Origin: Cyclobacteriaceae bacterium
GTDB taxonomy: Bacteria > Bacteroidota > Bacteroidia > Cytophagales > Cyclobacteriaceae
DNA length: 64,000 nt
Assembly (NCBI GenBank): GCA_016787755.1
Contig: JAEUUA010000004.1
Span: forward strand, 1-64,000
Direction: 5' to 3'
In this document: piece after piece, positions 27,604 through 36,983 of the stretch
Numbering within the stretch: position 1 is the stretch's first letter
How the letters are laid out: each line of letters begins with the position of its first letter
Position numbers and translations under genes: made by a program
Notes under the pieces: generated by a model
The model's database searches: none
What the model saw: the letters and a program-made list of their open reading frames with translations, nothing else
Told to the model about the DNA's origin: nothing

Positions 27604-29013
27604 ATGCAAGCTGTTTTTACTAAAATCGCTTTATTCTTTCGTCTTTTTAAACAAGCTCTTCTGGGTTCTGAAGAGAACTTCACGGAAGGGAGTATCAATC
27701 GAGCCATCTTCCTTTTATCAATTCCAATGATTGTTGAAATGGGTATGGAATCCATTTTTGCAGTAGTAGATATTTTCTTCGTAAGCCTATTAAACAATAG
27801 CAATGCTGTGGCTGTGGTAGGTTATACCGAATCAGTTCTTAGCATTTTATATTCTCTGGCAATGGGGCTAAGCATGGGTGCTACCGCCATCATTGCAAGA
27901 CGAACCGGAGAGAAGGACTCTAAAGGAGCGAGCATCGCAGCAGTGCAGGCAATTTATATCGCCTTGGGCATTGCGTTTGTCATTAGCACACTTGGAATTT
28001 TCTATTACAAGGAAATTTTAAAATTAATGGGAGCTTCAGATGAATTGTTAAGCACTAGTTCTTCCTATGCGCTGTGGATGTTTGCTGGGAACTATACGGT
28101 CACATTACTATTTCTAATTAATGCAATATTTCGAGGTGCCGGTAATGCAGCCATTGCTATGCGCGCTTTGCTGATAGCCAATACACTTAACATGATTCTT
28201 GACCCAATTTTTATTTTTGGTTGGGGACCTATCCCCGCCATGGGTGTAGAAGGGGCAGCGGTGGCAACTAACATTGGCAGAGGCATTGGTATTGTTTTTC
28301 AATTGTACTATCTCCTTAACGGGTTAAGCATAATAAAAATTGATTTGAAAAAATTAGGTCTTCGGTGGGATATTATCGCCAATGTGGTTAAAGTATCTGG
28401 CGGAAGTATACTTCAATTCATTATAGGATCAGCAAGCTGGATTTTTCTAATGACATTAATGTCGCGGTTTGGCGATAATGCAGTTGCCGGATACACTATT
28501 GCAATTCGTATTTTTATTTTCACGTTGTTACCCTCATGGGGACTTGCCAATGCGGCTGCTACTTTGGTAGGACAGAACCTGGGGGCGCAACAACCGGAGC
28601 GGGCTGAAACTTCGGTGTGGCGTGCGGCCTATTATAACGCTTTCTTTATGGCGCTTGTGATGGTTGTCTTTCTAGTGGCTTCTCCAGCGATCGTTGGAAT
28701 TTTCACTAGTCAGGAGGAGGTACTTTTTTATGGAGTGCAAGCGCTGCGTTATGTGAGCCTGGGCTATATCTTCTATGGGTATGGTATGGTCGTGATTCAG
28801 GGACTAAATGGTGCAGGTGACACCTACACCCCTACTATTCTTAACATTATTGGATTTTGGATTTTTCAAATCCCGTTTGCATACTGGGTAGCCATTCAAT
28901 TAGGTTGGGGTGCCAGGGGTGTTTTCGTTTCCATTGCATTAGCCGAATCACTTATGGCCATTGCCGGAATAATAATTTTTAGAAGAGGGAGATGGAAATC
29001 GATGAAAGTTTGA
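27604..29013 (+). CDS. MATE family efflux transporter
   Basis: 469 residues and about 12 helices. After a short amphipathic start come SIPMIVEMGMESIFAVVDIFF and the two-fold repeat of the MATE fold; GGSILQFIIGSASWIFLMTL starts the second half. Drug or metabolite/Na+ or H+ antiport in the inner membrane. Substrate unknown. Single gene. Confidence 0.92.
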   Translation: MQAVFTKIALFFRLFKQALLGSEENFTEGSINRAIFLLSIPMIVEMGMESIFAVVDIFFVSLLNNSNAVAVVGYTESVLSILYSLAMGLSMGATAIIARRTGEKDSKGASIAAVQAIYIALGIAFVISTLGIFYYKEILKLMGASDELLSTSSSYALWMFAGNYTVTLLFLINAIFRGAGNAAIAMRALLIANTLNMILDPIFIFGWGPIPAMGVEGAAVATNIGRGIGIVFQLYYLLNGLSIIKIDLKKLGLRWDIIANVVKVSGGSILQFIIGSASWIFLMTLMSRFGDNAVAGYTIAIRIFIFTLLPSWGLANAAATLVGQNLGAQQPERAETSVWRAAYYNAFFMALVMVVFLVASPAIVGIFTSQEEVLFYGVQALRYVSLGYIFYGYGMVVIQGLNGAGDTYTPTILNIIGFWIFQIPFAYWVAIQLGWGARGVFVSIALAESLMAIAGIIIFRRGRWKSMKV

Positions 29014-29032
29014 TTTGTAAAATGGGTTATCA

Positions 29033-29082
29033 GTTGTTAGTTGATCGAAGATTTGGCTGTCAATCAACGAATAACTAACAAC
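29033..29082. repeat. Inverted repeat between convergent genes
   Basis: GTTGTTAGTT (29033-29042) and AACTAACAAC (29073-29082) are perfect inverted copies, with TTGAT/ATCAA partly extending the stem. It could act as a terminator for both convergent genes or be an intergenic repeat. Confidence 0.45.
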
Positions 29083-29091
29083 GTCCAACCT

Positions 29092-29355
29092 TCATTTTTT
29101 CTTAAACACTGTCTTAAATGCATTATTTAATTCTTCACCTGCTTTTTTCAAACTTAATTCTACTTCTTTCCAGCGCTCTTTATTTTCAGCTTCATTTTTG
29201 AATTTTTCAGCAGCTTGTTTAAGCTCTTCATACTTTTTCTGCATGTCTACTTCTGCACGCGAGCCTGCATCTTTCAATTCAACAACAAACTGATCTAACT
29301 TTTTGCCAAAGTCTTTAAAGAAGCTTTCTGCTTTACCTTGTGAATTCGTTTCCAT
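29092..29355 (-). CDS. Coiled-coil hypothetical protein
   Basis: An 87-residue, strongly charged helical protein (AEVDMQKKYEELKQAAEKF, NKERWKEVELSLKKAGEELN). No signal peptide or membrane segment. It resembles small soluble coiled-coil proteins of Bacteroidota without known role. Convergent with the MATE gene. Confidence 0.7.
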   Translation of the reverse strand: METNSQGKAESFFKDFGKKLDQFVVELKDAGSRAEVDMQKKYEELKQAAEKFKNEAENKERWKEVELSLKKAGEELNNAFKTVFKKK

Positions 29356-29476
29356 CGTGTAGTAATTTATCAGTAAAATTAAGGGATAGAAGCAAGTTTG
29401 CTAAAAATGCGCTAATTATTCGATGGATATTTCGTACTTCTGACAGAAATCATTCGTGCATTAAAATGCATTGCAT

Positions 29477-29484
29477 TAAATTTG
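29477..29484 (+). promoter_or_regulatory. -7 box of the lipoprotein-cmk unit
   Basis: TAAATTTG fits TAnnTTTG and lies 21 bases before the ATG at 29506. Confidence 0.45.
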
Positions 29485-29505
29485 ATCGAATCAGTAATAC
29501 ATAAT

Positions 29506-29646
29506 ATGAAGGTTAAAATAGCATTGGTACTTATGGTTGTGTTATTAATGGCATGTGCCGGCAACAAACCTCGCAGTTCGTATAAGCCTAAGTACAAGAA
29601 GCCCGATTCGAGTAAACCATTGCCTTGTCCCATGAAAGATTGCTAA
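29506..29646 (+). CDS. Small lipoprotein, 46 residues
   Basis: MKVKIALVLMVVLLMACAGN has a signal peptide with lipobox LMAC, followed by a Lys/Ser/Pro-rich tail with two further cysteines ending PCPMKDC. The stop codon directly touches the ATG of cmk, and a promoter box lies upstream, so the two genes form one unit. Role unknown. Confidence 0.6.
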   Translation: MKVKIALVLMVVLLMACAGNKPRSSYKPKYKKPDSSKPLPCPMKDC

Positions 29647-30342
29647 ATGAAAAAGCTCATTATCGCCATTGATGGATTTTCTGCTTGTGGTAAAAGTACA
29701 ACAGCCCGGCAAGTGGCGCAGGAGTTAAACTACAGGTATATTGATTCAGGAGCCATGTACAGGGCAGTAACCCATTATTTTCTGGAGCATCATGTATCCA
29801 TCACTAATCCGAAGGAAGTTGACAAAGCCCTTAGTGAAATAAGAATCACGTTTATAATAAATTCCAAAGGAGAAACTGAAACCTTTTTAAATGGCATTAA
29901 CGTGGAATGGGACATCCGCAGCATGAGAATTTCAGAATACGTAAGCCATGTAAGTGCTTTAAAGGCGGTGCGTGTTGCCATGGTTAATTTACAACGTAAA
30001 TTGGGCAAGCACCGGGGCGTGGTTATGGATGGACGAGATATAGGTTCAGTGGTCTTTCCGGAGGCAGAACTAAAAGTCTTTTTAACAGCGGATATTTTAG
30101 TCCGCGCCTTCAGAAGACAGAAAGAACTCTTGGAGCATGACGACTTGATAGACATTGATACCATCGTTCAGAATCTTGAAAAGCGCGATAAAATCGATAG
30201 TAATCGATTGGAAAGCCCCTTAATCAAAGCAGCCGATGCATTAAGCATAGATACCACGCACATCACCATCGATGAGCAGGTAGACGAGGTAATCAGGATG
30301 GCCGTGACTAAGATGATTCCTTCAAAAAAAGAGAAGGTTTAA
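29647..30342 (+). CDS. cmk: Cytidylate kinase
   Basis: A 231-residue (d)CMP kinase. The P-loop GFSACGKSTTARQVA is at the N-terminus, followed by YIDSGAMYRAVTHYFL, VVMDGRDIGSVVFPEAELKV and REQ-type lid residues. Slightly long but normal. It directly follows the small lipoprotein gene. Confidence 0.95.
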   Translation: MKKLIIAIDGFSACGKSTTARQVAQELNYRYIDSGAMYRAVTHYFLEHHVSITNPKEVDKALSEIRITFIINSKGETETFLNGINVEWDIRSMRISEYVSHVSALKAVRVAMVNLQRKLGKHRGVVMDGRDIGSVVFPEAELKVFLTADILVRAFRRQKELLEHDDLIDIDTIVQNLEKRDKIDSNRLESPLIKAADALSIDTTHITIDEQVDEVIRMAVTKMIPSKKEKV

Positions 30343-30413
30343 ACATTCAGTAAAACCTTGTTTTCAACAGTAATTCTTTACTAATACTGCCTTTGTCGGT
30401 AGAATTTAATTGC

Positions 30414-30421
30414 TAATTTTG
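30414..30421 (+). promoter_or_regulatory. -7 box of the nqr operon
   Basis: TAATTTTG fits TAnnTTTG and lies 32 bases before the nqrA ATG. Confidence 0.45.
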
Positions 30422-30453
30422 CCCCCATCTAAACTAATTAGTGCCATTTACTC

Positions 30454-31818
30454 ATGGGCCAATTTATCCGACTAAAAAAAGGTTTCACCATTAATCTTCT
30501 GGGCAAAGCGTCTCCTAAAGTGGTAGAAACCGAACAACCCGAAACATTTGTTCTAAAGCCGACCGATTTTCAGGGCTTATACATTCCAAAGCCGGTAGTA
30601 AATGTTGGCGATACTGTAAAAGCAGGCTCACCCTTATTTCATGATAAAAGACATGAAAGTGTGCTTTATACATCTCCGGTAAGTGGCGAAGTTGTGGAAG
30701 TGAAACGGGGGGAGAAAAGAAAGCTTCTGGAAATAAAAATTCTTGCCGATAAAACGATTGAACATCTGCCGTTCAAAAAATATTCAGTCTCAGAAATAGC
30801 GAACCTTTCTGTAGTTGCCATAAAAGAGCAAATGCTAAAATCTGGAGTATGGCCATCCTTGGTTCAGCGACCTTACGGCATCGTGGCCGACCCAGCGGTA
30901 ACACCAAAAGCCATTCATATTTCAGCATTCGATTCGCATCCGTTGGCACCCGACTACAATATCTTATTTAAAGGACAGGATCAATTTTTTCAAATTGGTG
31001 TCGACATCCTAAAAAAATTAACCTCAGGTGCGGTTCATGTTAATACACATGCGGCCAGTGAAATTTCTACGGTTTTCTCTCAAGTAAAAGGTGCGGAGGT
31101 AAATAAATTCACGGGTCAACATCCAGTGGGTTGTGTGGGTGTTCAAATTCATCACATCGATCCAATTAACAAAGGCGATATTGTTTGGACCATTAATCCG
31201 TTGGGGGTTATCCAGTTGGGTAAACTTTTTGCCAATGGAGTTTATGATGCGTCACGCCTTGTTGCACTCACAGGTTCCGAAGTTAAAAATCCACAATACT
31301 ATAAAACCTATACAGGGGCTTCTGTAAAGAATTTCATCGAGAACAATCTTAACAACGATCATGTTCGCGTAATCTCGGGCAACCCGCTTACAGGATCAGC
31401 CATCGGAAAAGATGGGTATGTAGGTTTCTTTGATCATCAAATTTCGGTTCTGCCGGAAGGCGATTATTATGAGTTTATTGGCTGGATTACACCAGGTGCC
31501 CGCAAACTAAGTTTTCAACGTGCGTTGGGATTATTTTCATTCTTGTCGCCAAACAAAGAACGAGTAGTTGATACTAATACGCATGGTGAGCCGCGCGCTT
31601 TTGTTCAAACTGGAATTTTCGAACAAGTAACACCCATGGATGTGCTACCCACGCAATTACTTAAGAGTATCCTTGCAGAAGATATCGATGAGATGGAGGC
31701 GCTTGGAATCTATGAAGTGATTGAAGAAGATTTAGCGTTGTGCGAATTTGTAGATGTATCCAAGCATAAGGTACAAGAGATAGTGAGAGATGGACTTGAA
31801 TTAGTTCGAAACAGTTAA
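30454..31818 (+). CDS. nqrA: Na+-translocating NADH:quinone reductase subunit A
   Basis: A 454-residue peripheral subunit of the Na+-NQR complex, which uses NADH and quinone to pump Na+ out. Family segments are LKPTDFQGLYIPKPVVNVGD near the N-terminus, GQHPVGCVGVQIHHIDP in the middle and FQRALGLFSFLSP towards the end. Normal length. First gene of nqrABCDE. Confidence 0.95.
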   Translation: MGQFIRLKKGFTINLLGKASPKVVETEQPETFVLKPTDFQGLYIPKPVVNVGDTVKAGSPLFHDKRHESVLYTSPVSGEVVEVKRGEKRKLLEIKILADKTIEHLPFKKYSVSEIANLSVVAIKEQMLKSGVWPSLVQRPYGIVADPAVTPKAIHISAFDSHPLAPDYNILFKGQDQFFQIGVDILKKLTSGAVHVNTHAASEISTVFSQVKGAEVNKFTGQHPVGCVGVQIHHIDPINKGDIVWTINPLGVIQLGKLFANGVYDASRLVALTGSEVKNPQYYKTYTGASVKNFIENNLNNDHVRVISGNPLTGSAIGKDGYVGFFDHQISVLPEGDYYEFIGWITPGARKLSFQRALGLFSFLSPNKERVVDTNTHGEPRAFVQTGIFEQVTPMDVLPTQLLKSILAEDIDEMEALGIYEVIEEDLALCEFVDVSKHKVQEIVRDGLELVRNS

Positions 31819-31828
31819 TAAGGTTGAG

Positions 31829-33031
31829 ATGAATTTTTTGAGAAATCAGCTTGATAAAGTAAAGCACAGCTTCGAGAAAGGCGGAAAACTAGAAAAATAT
31901 TTCTACGCCTATGAGGCGTTAGAAACTTTTTTGTTTGCTCCAAACACCACGAATGGAGAAAAGGGCTCTCAGATTCGCGATGCGATAGATCTGAAAAGAT
32001 TAATGATGACGGTGATCGTTGCCATGATTCCCTGTCTACTTTTTGGAATTTGGAATGTAGGCCATCAACATTTTTTAGCAATCGGTCAGCCGGATGCGGC
32101 TTTAGGTGATAAAATTTTGATTGGATCATTACAGGTGATCCCGATCATTGTAGTTTCTTATGGTGTAGGACTAGGAATTGAATTTGTATTTGCTATTCTG
32201 CGTAAGCACCCTATTAATGAAGGTTTTTTGGTAACGGGTATGCTCATTCCGTTGGTGATGCCTCCCGGTATTCCGCTTTGGCAAGTAGGTGTAGCCACAG
32301 CATTTGCTGTAATTATAGGTAAGGAAGCTTTTGGTGGGACTGGAATGAATGTGGTGAACATAGCTCTTACTGCGCGCGCGTTTTTATACTTTGCGTATCC
32401 TACCGATATGTCGGGAAGTGTATGGACCTATTTAGGTGATGCAAAAGCTGTTGCCGCATATTCAGGAGCAACGCCATTATCATTGGGTGCTGATGCAGCA
32501 ACATCAGGTGCTAATGTAGTGGCTTCCCTGAATTCGTTTGGTGCAGGTTGGAATGAAGGAGTATTTACTCTCTCAAATTTATTTATAGGACTCAGACCTG
32601 GTTCAATCGGTGAAACATCCACACTCATGTGCTTGATTGGAGCCTTCATTTTAATTGCAACAGGTGTTGGTAGTTGGAAAATTATTGTGAGCGTATTTGG
32701 TGGCGCTTATGCAATGGGATTATTACTTAATCTCTTGGGCGGTAATGCCTACATGGAAATGCCGGCTCACTATCATTTGGTAATAGGCGGGTTAGCCTTC
32801 GGAGCAGTTTTTATGGCTACCGATCCGGTTACAGCTTCCCATACGGAAACTGGAAAGTGGTTTTATGGTTTATTGATTGGAATGCTTACCGTATTAATAC
32901 GGGTGTTTAATCCGGCTTATCCGGAAGGAATCATGCTGGCGATTTTGTTAATGAACATCTTCGCTCCGCTGATTGATTATTTTGTAGTAGGTGCAAATAA
33001 AAAAAGAAGATTACAACGTGCGACAGTCTAA
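31829..33031 (+). CDS. nqrB: Na+-NQR subunit B
   Basis: A 400-residue membrane subunit with about 9-10 helices. The segment YSGATPL holds the Thr (~215) to which FMN is joined in this family, and VMPPGIPLWQVGVATAFAVI is characteristic. It lies ten bases behind nqrA and overlaps nqrC slightly. Confidence 0.95.
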   Translation: MNFLRNQLDKVKHSFEKGGKLEKYFYAYEALETFLFAPNTTNGEKGSQIRDAIDLKRLMMTVIVAMIPCLLFGIWNVGHQHFLAIGQPDAALGDKILIGSLQVIPIIVVSYGVGLGIEFVFAILRKHPINEGFLVTGMLIPLVMPPGIPLWQVGVATAFAVIIGKEAFGGTGMNVVNIALTARAFLYFAYPTDMSGSVWTYLGDAKAVAAYSGATPLSLGADAATSGANVVASLNSFGAGWNEGVFTLSNLFIGLRPGSIGETSTLMCLIGAFILIATGVGSWKIIVSVFGGAYAMGLLLNLLGGNAYMEMPAHYHLVIGGLAFGAVFMATDPVTASHTETGKWFYGLLIGMLTVLIRVFNPAYPEGIMLAILLMNIFAPLIDYFVVGANKKRRLQRATV

Positions 33032-33752
33032 CGGGTACATAGTATTTTACGCAGCAGTGCTTACCATCGTGTGTGGTGGACTTCTGGCTTTTGCTTCTCA
33101 AAGTTTAAAACCTTTGCAGGATGCTAATGTGGAATTGGAACGGAAGCAGAATATTCTCTCGACTGTGATGGAGATTAAGAAAGGCGATGATATCAATGCA
33201 ATTTATGCGTCTAAAGTCAAAGAAAGCGTAATTGATTTTCAAGGAAATATCAAGGAAGGAAAAAAAGCAACGGATGTGGATGTAGCCAAAGAGTATAAAA
33301 AGCTTCCAGAAGAACGGTTGCTTCCAGTTTATGAATTCATTAATGAAACAAATCCAAACAAGGTTGACAACGTAGTGCTGCCCCTATATGGATTTGGATT
33401 GTGGAATGATATCTGGGGATTTGTGGCTCTAAAATCAGATTTGAATACAATTCAAGGTGTCAAGTTTCAGCACAAGGGAGAAACCCCTGGCTTAGGCGCT
33501 CGCATTGAATCGGAAGAAATTCAGATGCGTTTTAAAGATAAATCAATTTTTGATGGGGATGTACTTAAATCAGTAGCACTTCAAAAAGGTGAGGGTAACG
33601 ATTATTCAAATGATCCGCACAAAGTGGATGGAATGTCAGGAGCAACGTTAACGGCCAAAGGAGTAAATAATATGTTTCAGGATTACCTGACTTGTTATAA
33701 AAGTTATTTGAAGAAGAATCAGCAAAACATATCACTTAACACAAATTTATGA
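33018..33752 (+). CDS. nqrC: Na+-NQR subunit C
   Basis: A 244-residue subunit with one N-terminal helix ([20 protein letters not shown]) and a periplasmic FMN domain; the FMN site is the last Thr of SGATLT (~212). An upstream ATG at 32991 exists, but GTG at 33018 gives the usual xRQSNGYIV start and a shorter overlap with nqrB. Confidence 0.92.
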   Translation: MRQSNGYIVFYAAVLTIVCGGLLAFASQSLKPLQDANVELERKQNILSTVMEIKKGDDINAIYASKVKESVIDFQGNIKEGKKATDVDVAKEYKKLPEERLLPVYEFINETNPNKVDNVVLPLYGFGLWNDIWGFVALKSDLNTIQGVKFQHKGETPGLGARIESEEIQMRFKDKSIFDGDVLKSVALQKGEGNDYSNDPHKVDGMSGATLTAKGVNNMFQDYLTCYKSYLKKNQQNISLNTNL

Positions 33753-34417
33753 GCACTGCAGTAGCCGAAGTTGAGGTGGTTGAGAAGAAATCTGAACCTT
33801 TGTTTTCAAAAAAGAGTAGAAAGTTAATCTCCAATCCGTTGGATATTGATAACCCAATAACGGTACAGGTATTGGGCGTGTGTTCGGCTTTAGCTGTTAC
33901 AACTCAAATGAAACCCGCTATTGTAATGACAATTGCATTAACCATTGTTACAGCGAGTTCGAACGTTATTATTTCTTTGTTGCGCAATACTATTCCAAGC
34001 AGGATCCGTATCATTGTTCAATTAGCCATTGTATCTCTTTGGGTTATTTTGGTTGATCAGTTGTTGAAGGCATATTCATATGATTTGTGGAAACAACTTT
34101 CGGTGTATGTGGGTTTGATCATCACGAATTGTATAGTGATGGGTCGCCTCGAAGCCTTTGCCATGGGTAACAAGCCTGGGCCTGCTTTGTTGGATGGAAT
34201 AGGAAATGGATTAGGTTATGGTCTTATCTTATTGATCGTAGGTTTCTTTCGCGAAATTTTAGGGGGAGGTTCAATTTTTGGGTTCAAAATTTTTGAAGCC
34301 ATGGGACTTCATTATCAAGGAAATGGTTTGATGCTGCTTCCTGCGGGAGCTTGCTTTATTGTGGGCATTGTCATTTGGGTGCAGCGCTCCCTCAATGGTT
34401 ATAGAGAATCTCATTAA
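33749..34417 (+). CDS. nqrD: Na+-NQR subunit D
   Basis: A 222-residue membrane subunit, with [39 protein letters not shown] and [19 protein letters not shown]. It overlaps nqrC by ATGA. Confidence 0.95.
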   Translation: MSTAVAEVEVVEKKSEPLFSKKSRKLISNPLDIDNPITVQVLGVCSALAVTTQMKPAIVMTIALTIVTASSNVIISLLRNTIPSRIRIIVQLAIVSLWVILVDQLLKAYSYDLWKQLSVYVGLIITNCIVMGRLEAFAMGNKPGPALLDGIGNGLGYGLILLIVGFFREILGGGSIFGFKIFEAMGLHYQGNGLMLLPAGACFIVGIVIWVQRSLNGYRESH

Positions 34418-34426
34418 TAGAAGGAT

Positions 34427-35041
34427 ATGGAAAACTTAGTAAGCATAGGAGTCCGTTCAATTTTTGTAGACAACATGATCTTTGCCTACTTCTTAGGCAT
34501 GTGTTCATACCTGGCAGTTTCAAAAAAGGTATCCACCGCTTTTGGATTGGGCATGGCAGTAATATTTGTGTTGGGTGTTACCATTCCAATTAACTGGCTT
34601 ATTCAAAATTATATTTTAACACAGGGGGCCCTGGCGTGGATTAGTCAGGATTTTGCGAATGTTGATCTCACTTTTCTTCAGTTCATCATCTTCATTGCTG
34701 TAATTGCGGCCATGGTTCAGCTTACTGAAATGGTGGTTGAGAAATTTTCACCGGCTCTATATGGTTCGCTGGGAATCTTCCTTCCGTTGATTGCCGTAAA
34801 CTGCGCAATCCTTGGTGGCTCATTGTTCATGGTAGGCCGTCCTTATAATTTAGCCGAAGCTTCAGTGTATGGATTGGGTTCAGGAATTGGCTGGATGTTG
34901 GCGATTGTTGCGTTGGCTGGAGTTCGTGAAAAAATGAAATACTCAAATGTCCCTGGTCCTTTAAAGGGATTGGGGATTACATTTATCCTGGTAGGGCTCA
35001 TGTCACTCGGCTTTCTGAGTTTTTTGGGATTCTCTATCTAA
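34427..35041 (+). CDS. nqrE: Na+-NQR subunit E
   Basis: A 204-residue membrane subunit: [58 protein letters not shown]. It is the last nqr gene here; a terminator follows at once and nqrF, which carries the NADH and FAD sites, is not adjacent. Confidence 0.95.
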   Translation: MENLVSIGVRSIFVDNMIFAYFLGMCSYLAVSKKVSTAFGLGMAVIFVLGVTIPINWLIQNYILTQGALAWISQDFANVDLTFLQFIIFIAVIAAMVQLTEMVVEKFSPALYGSLGIFLPLIAVNCAILGGSLFMVGRPYNLAEASVYGLGSGIGWMLAIVALAGVREKMKYSNVPGPLKGLGITFILVGLMSLGFLSFLGFSI

Positions 35042-35061
35042 GAAATTAATGAAGACTTTGT

Positions 35062-35093
35062 AAGGCTTTCGGGTTACCCGGAAGCCTTTTTTT
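35062..35093 (+). terminator. Terminator of nqrABCDE
   Basis: AAGGCTTTCGGG and CCCGGAAGCCTT form a long stem (one G-T pair) followed by eight T residues. It closes the operon behind nqrE. Confidence 0.8.
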
Positions 35094-35183
35094 AATTCTT
35101 ACAGAGAGTCAGAACTGTCCACAATTAGCGTTGATATTTTTAATCATCAATATAAAGTGCACAAAGTCATATACTTTTTGGGT

Positions 35184-35191
35184 TAATTTTG
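35184..35191 (+). promoter_or_regulatory. -7 box of the DUF502 gene
   Basis: TAATTTTG fits TAnnTTTG and lies only four bases before the ATG at 35196, implying a nearly leaderless transcript or a start a few codons downstream. Confidence 0.45.
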
Positions 35192-35195
35192 TGCT

Positions 35196-35759
35196 ATGAA
35201 AAACATCCTTCGAAAAACAGCGCGGTACTTTTTTAGTGGTATGTTGTTTATTGTGCCGTTAGTAGCTACTGGTTATTTTATTTTTCTTTCCTTTTCCTGG
35301 CTCGATGGGTTGCTTGAGCTTCCCTATCCCGGTTTGGGGTTTGTAATTATTTTTGGAGTGATTTTACTCTTTGGATACATCACATCCACTTTTGCACTTA
35401 CCACCGTTACAGATTGGCTTGACCATTTGATTAACAAAATTCCATTTATCAAATTGATCTATTCATCGGTTAAAGATTTAATTGGGGCGTTTGTGGGCGA
35501 CAAAAGAAAATTCAGTAAACCCGTATTAGTAACTATTAATAGGGAGAACAGCCTCCATCAAATTGGATTTGTTACCCAAGAGGATTTAAGCGAATTGGGT
35601 TTACACGACATGGTAGCTGTATACTTCCCACATTCCTATGCTTTTTCAGGAAATCATTTTTTGATTTCCAAAGAAAACGTAAACCCCCTTCATATCTCTG
35701 GTCCGGCTGCTATGAAGTTTATTGTTTCGGGTGGAATTTCTGGCTTTAAGGAGTTATAG
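35196..35759 (+). CDS. DUF502 membrane protein
   Basis: 187 residues. Two N-terminal helices (MLFIVPLVATGYFIFLSFSW; GLGFVIIFGVILLFGYI) are followed by the family core HLINKIPFIKLIYSSVKDL, PVLVTINRENSLHQIGFVT and VAVYFPHSYAFSGNHFLI. Membership in DUF502 is clear. Role unknown. Convergent with mnmA. Confidence 0.88.
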   Translation: MKNILRKTARYFFSGMLFIVPLVATGYFIFLSFSWLDGLLELPYPGLGFVIIFGVILLFGYITSTFALTTVTDWLDHLINKIPFIKLIYSSVKDLIGAFVGDKRKFSKPVLVTINRENSLHQIGFVTQEDLSELGLHDMVAVYFPHSYAFSGNHFLISKENVNPLHISGPAAMKFIVSGGISGFKEL

Positions 35760-35762
35760 GCA

Positions 35763-36938
35763 CTAATTAATTACTCCCGAACCAATCAACTCCTCATTTT
35801 CATACCAGGCGGCAAACTGACCGGGTGTAACCCCACGTTGGGGTCGGTCGAAAATAATATAAAGCCCGGTCTCTTTTTTATAGAGCGTGCAGTTCTCTAA
35901 TGGCTGCCGATATCGAATGCGGGCTTGAATAGTTTTTGAATCACCCACGTTCAATTTTAAATCTTCACGAATCCAATGTTCATCTGCTTTAGGAATGAAC
36001 AATCCTTTGCGATACAACCCCGGATGATCATCTCCGCTTCCGGTATAGATTACATTTAAGGTAGTGTCCGTACCAATTACAAAAAGGGGTTTTTCATAGC
36101 CACCAATATTTAGTCCTCTTCGTTGACCAATGGTATAATAATGCGCGCCATTGTGTTCACCCACTACTTCACCTAATTGTGGAGTAAGGGAATATGGTTT
36201 TGTCATTGCCACTAAATCTTCGCCATCAAATCCATTTTTAAAGGCTGTGGAATCAACTGGAACTTCAATCACTTTCCCTTTTTTAGGTTCAAGGCGTTGT
36301 TGAAGAAATTCGGGTAGGTGAACTTTACCTACAAAGCATAAGCCTTGCGAATCTTTTTTTTCTGCAGTAGCAAGGCCAGCTTTTTTAGCTATGGCCCGTA
36401 CTTCAGGTTTTAATAATTCGCCAATAGGAAATAACGCCTTTGCTAATTGTTTCTGCATAAGTTGACACAAAAAATAACTTTGATCTTTGTTGGGATCTTT
36501 TCCAGCCAGCAATTGATAAATTTTTTTGTTTTCTTTTTCAATCTCACCTTTCCGGCAATAGTGACCTGTAGCTACATAATCGGCCCCGAGTTTGGTTGCC
36601 GCTTCTAAGAACACATCAAACTTTATTTCCCGGTTACAAAGTATATCCGGATTGGGAGTTCGCCCGGCTTGATATTCGGAAAACATGTAATCAACAATAC
36701 GTGTTTTGTATTCCCTACTGAGGTCTATCGTTTGGAATGGAATGCCAAGGTGCTGGGCAACAATCATCGCATCGTTGCTATCGTCTAGCCACGGGCATTC
36801 GTTGCTGATTGTGACGGTGTCGTCATGCCAGTTTTTCATAAACATACCAATGACTTCGTACCCTTGCTCTTTTAGCAAATAGGCCGTTACACTGGAGTCT
36901 ACACCACCGGATAAACCAACAACAACTCGTTTTTTCAT
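35763..36938 (-). CDS. mnmA: tRNA-specific 2-thiouridylase
   Basis: A 391-residue enzyme that thiolates U34 of Lys, Glu and Gln tRNAs. The PP-loop [17 protein letters not shown] is at the N-terminus; [27 protein letters not shown] (catalytic Cys region) and [18 protein letters not shown] (second Cys) follow, then [13 protein letters not shown]. The frame extends to 36971, but Met at 36938 gives the normal start. Confidence 0.95.
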   Translation of the reverse strand: MKKRVVVGLSGGVDSSVTAYLLKEQGYEVIGMFMKNWHDDTVTISNECPWLDDSNDAMIVAQHLGIPFQTIDLSREYKTRIVDYMFSEYQAGRTPNPDILCNREIKFDVFLEAATKLGADYVATGHYCRKGEIEKENKKIYQLLAGKDPNKDQSYFLCQLMQKQLAKALFPIGELLKPEVRAIAKKAGLATAEKKDSQGLCFVGKVHLPEFLQQRLEPKKGKVIEVPVDSTAFKNGFDGEDLVAMTKPYSLTPQLGEVVGEHNGAHYYTIGQRRGLNIGGYEKPLFVIGTDTTLNVIYTGSGDDHPGLYRKGLFIPKADEHWIREDLKLNVGDSKTIQARIRYRQPLENCTLYKKETGLYIIFDRPQRGVTPGQFAAWYENEELIGSGVIN

Positions 36939-36983
36939 TATTCTTTCTTTCAACGCTAAATTCTTACTCAATAGTTCCTGTTT

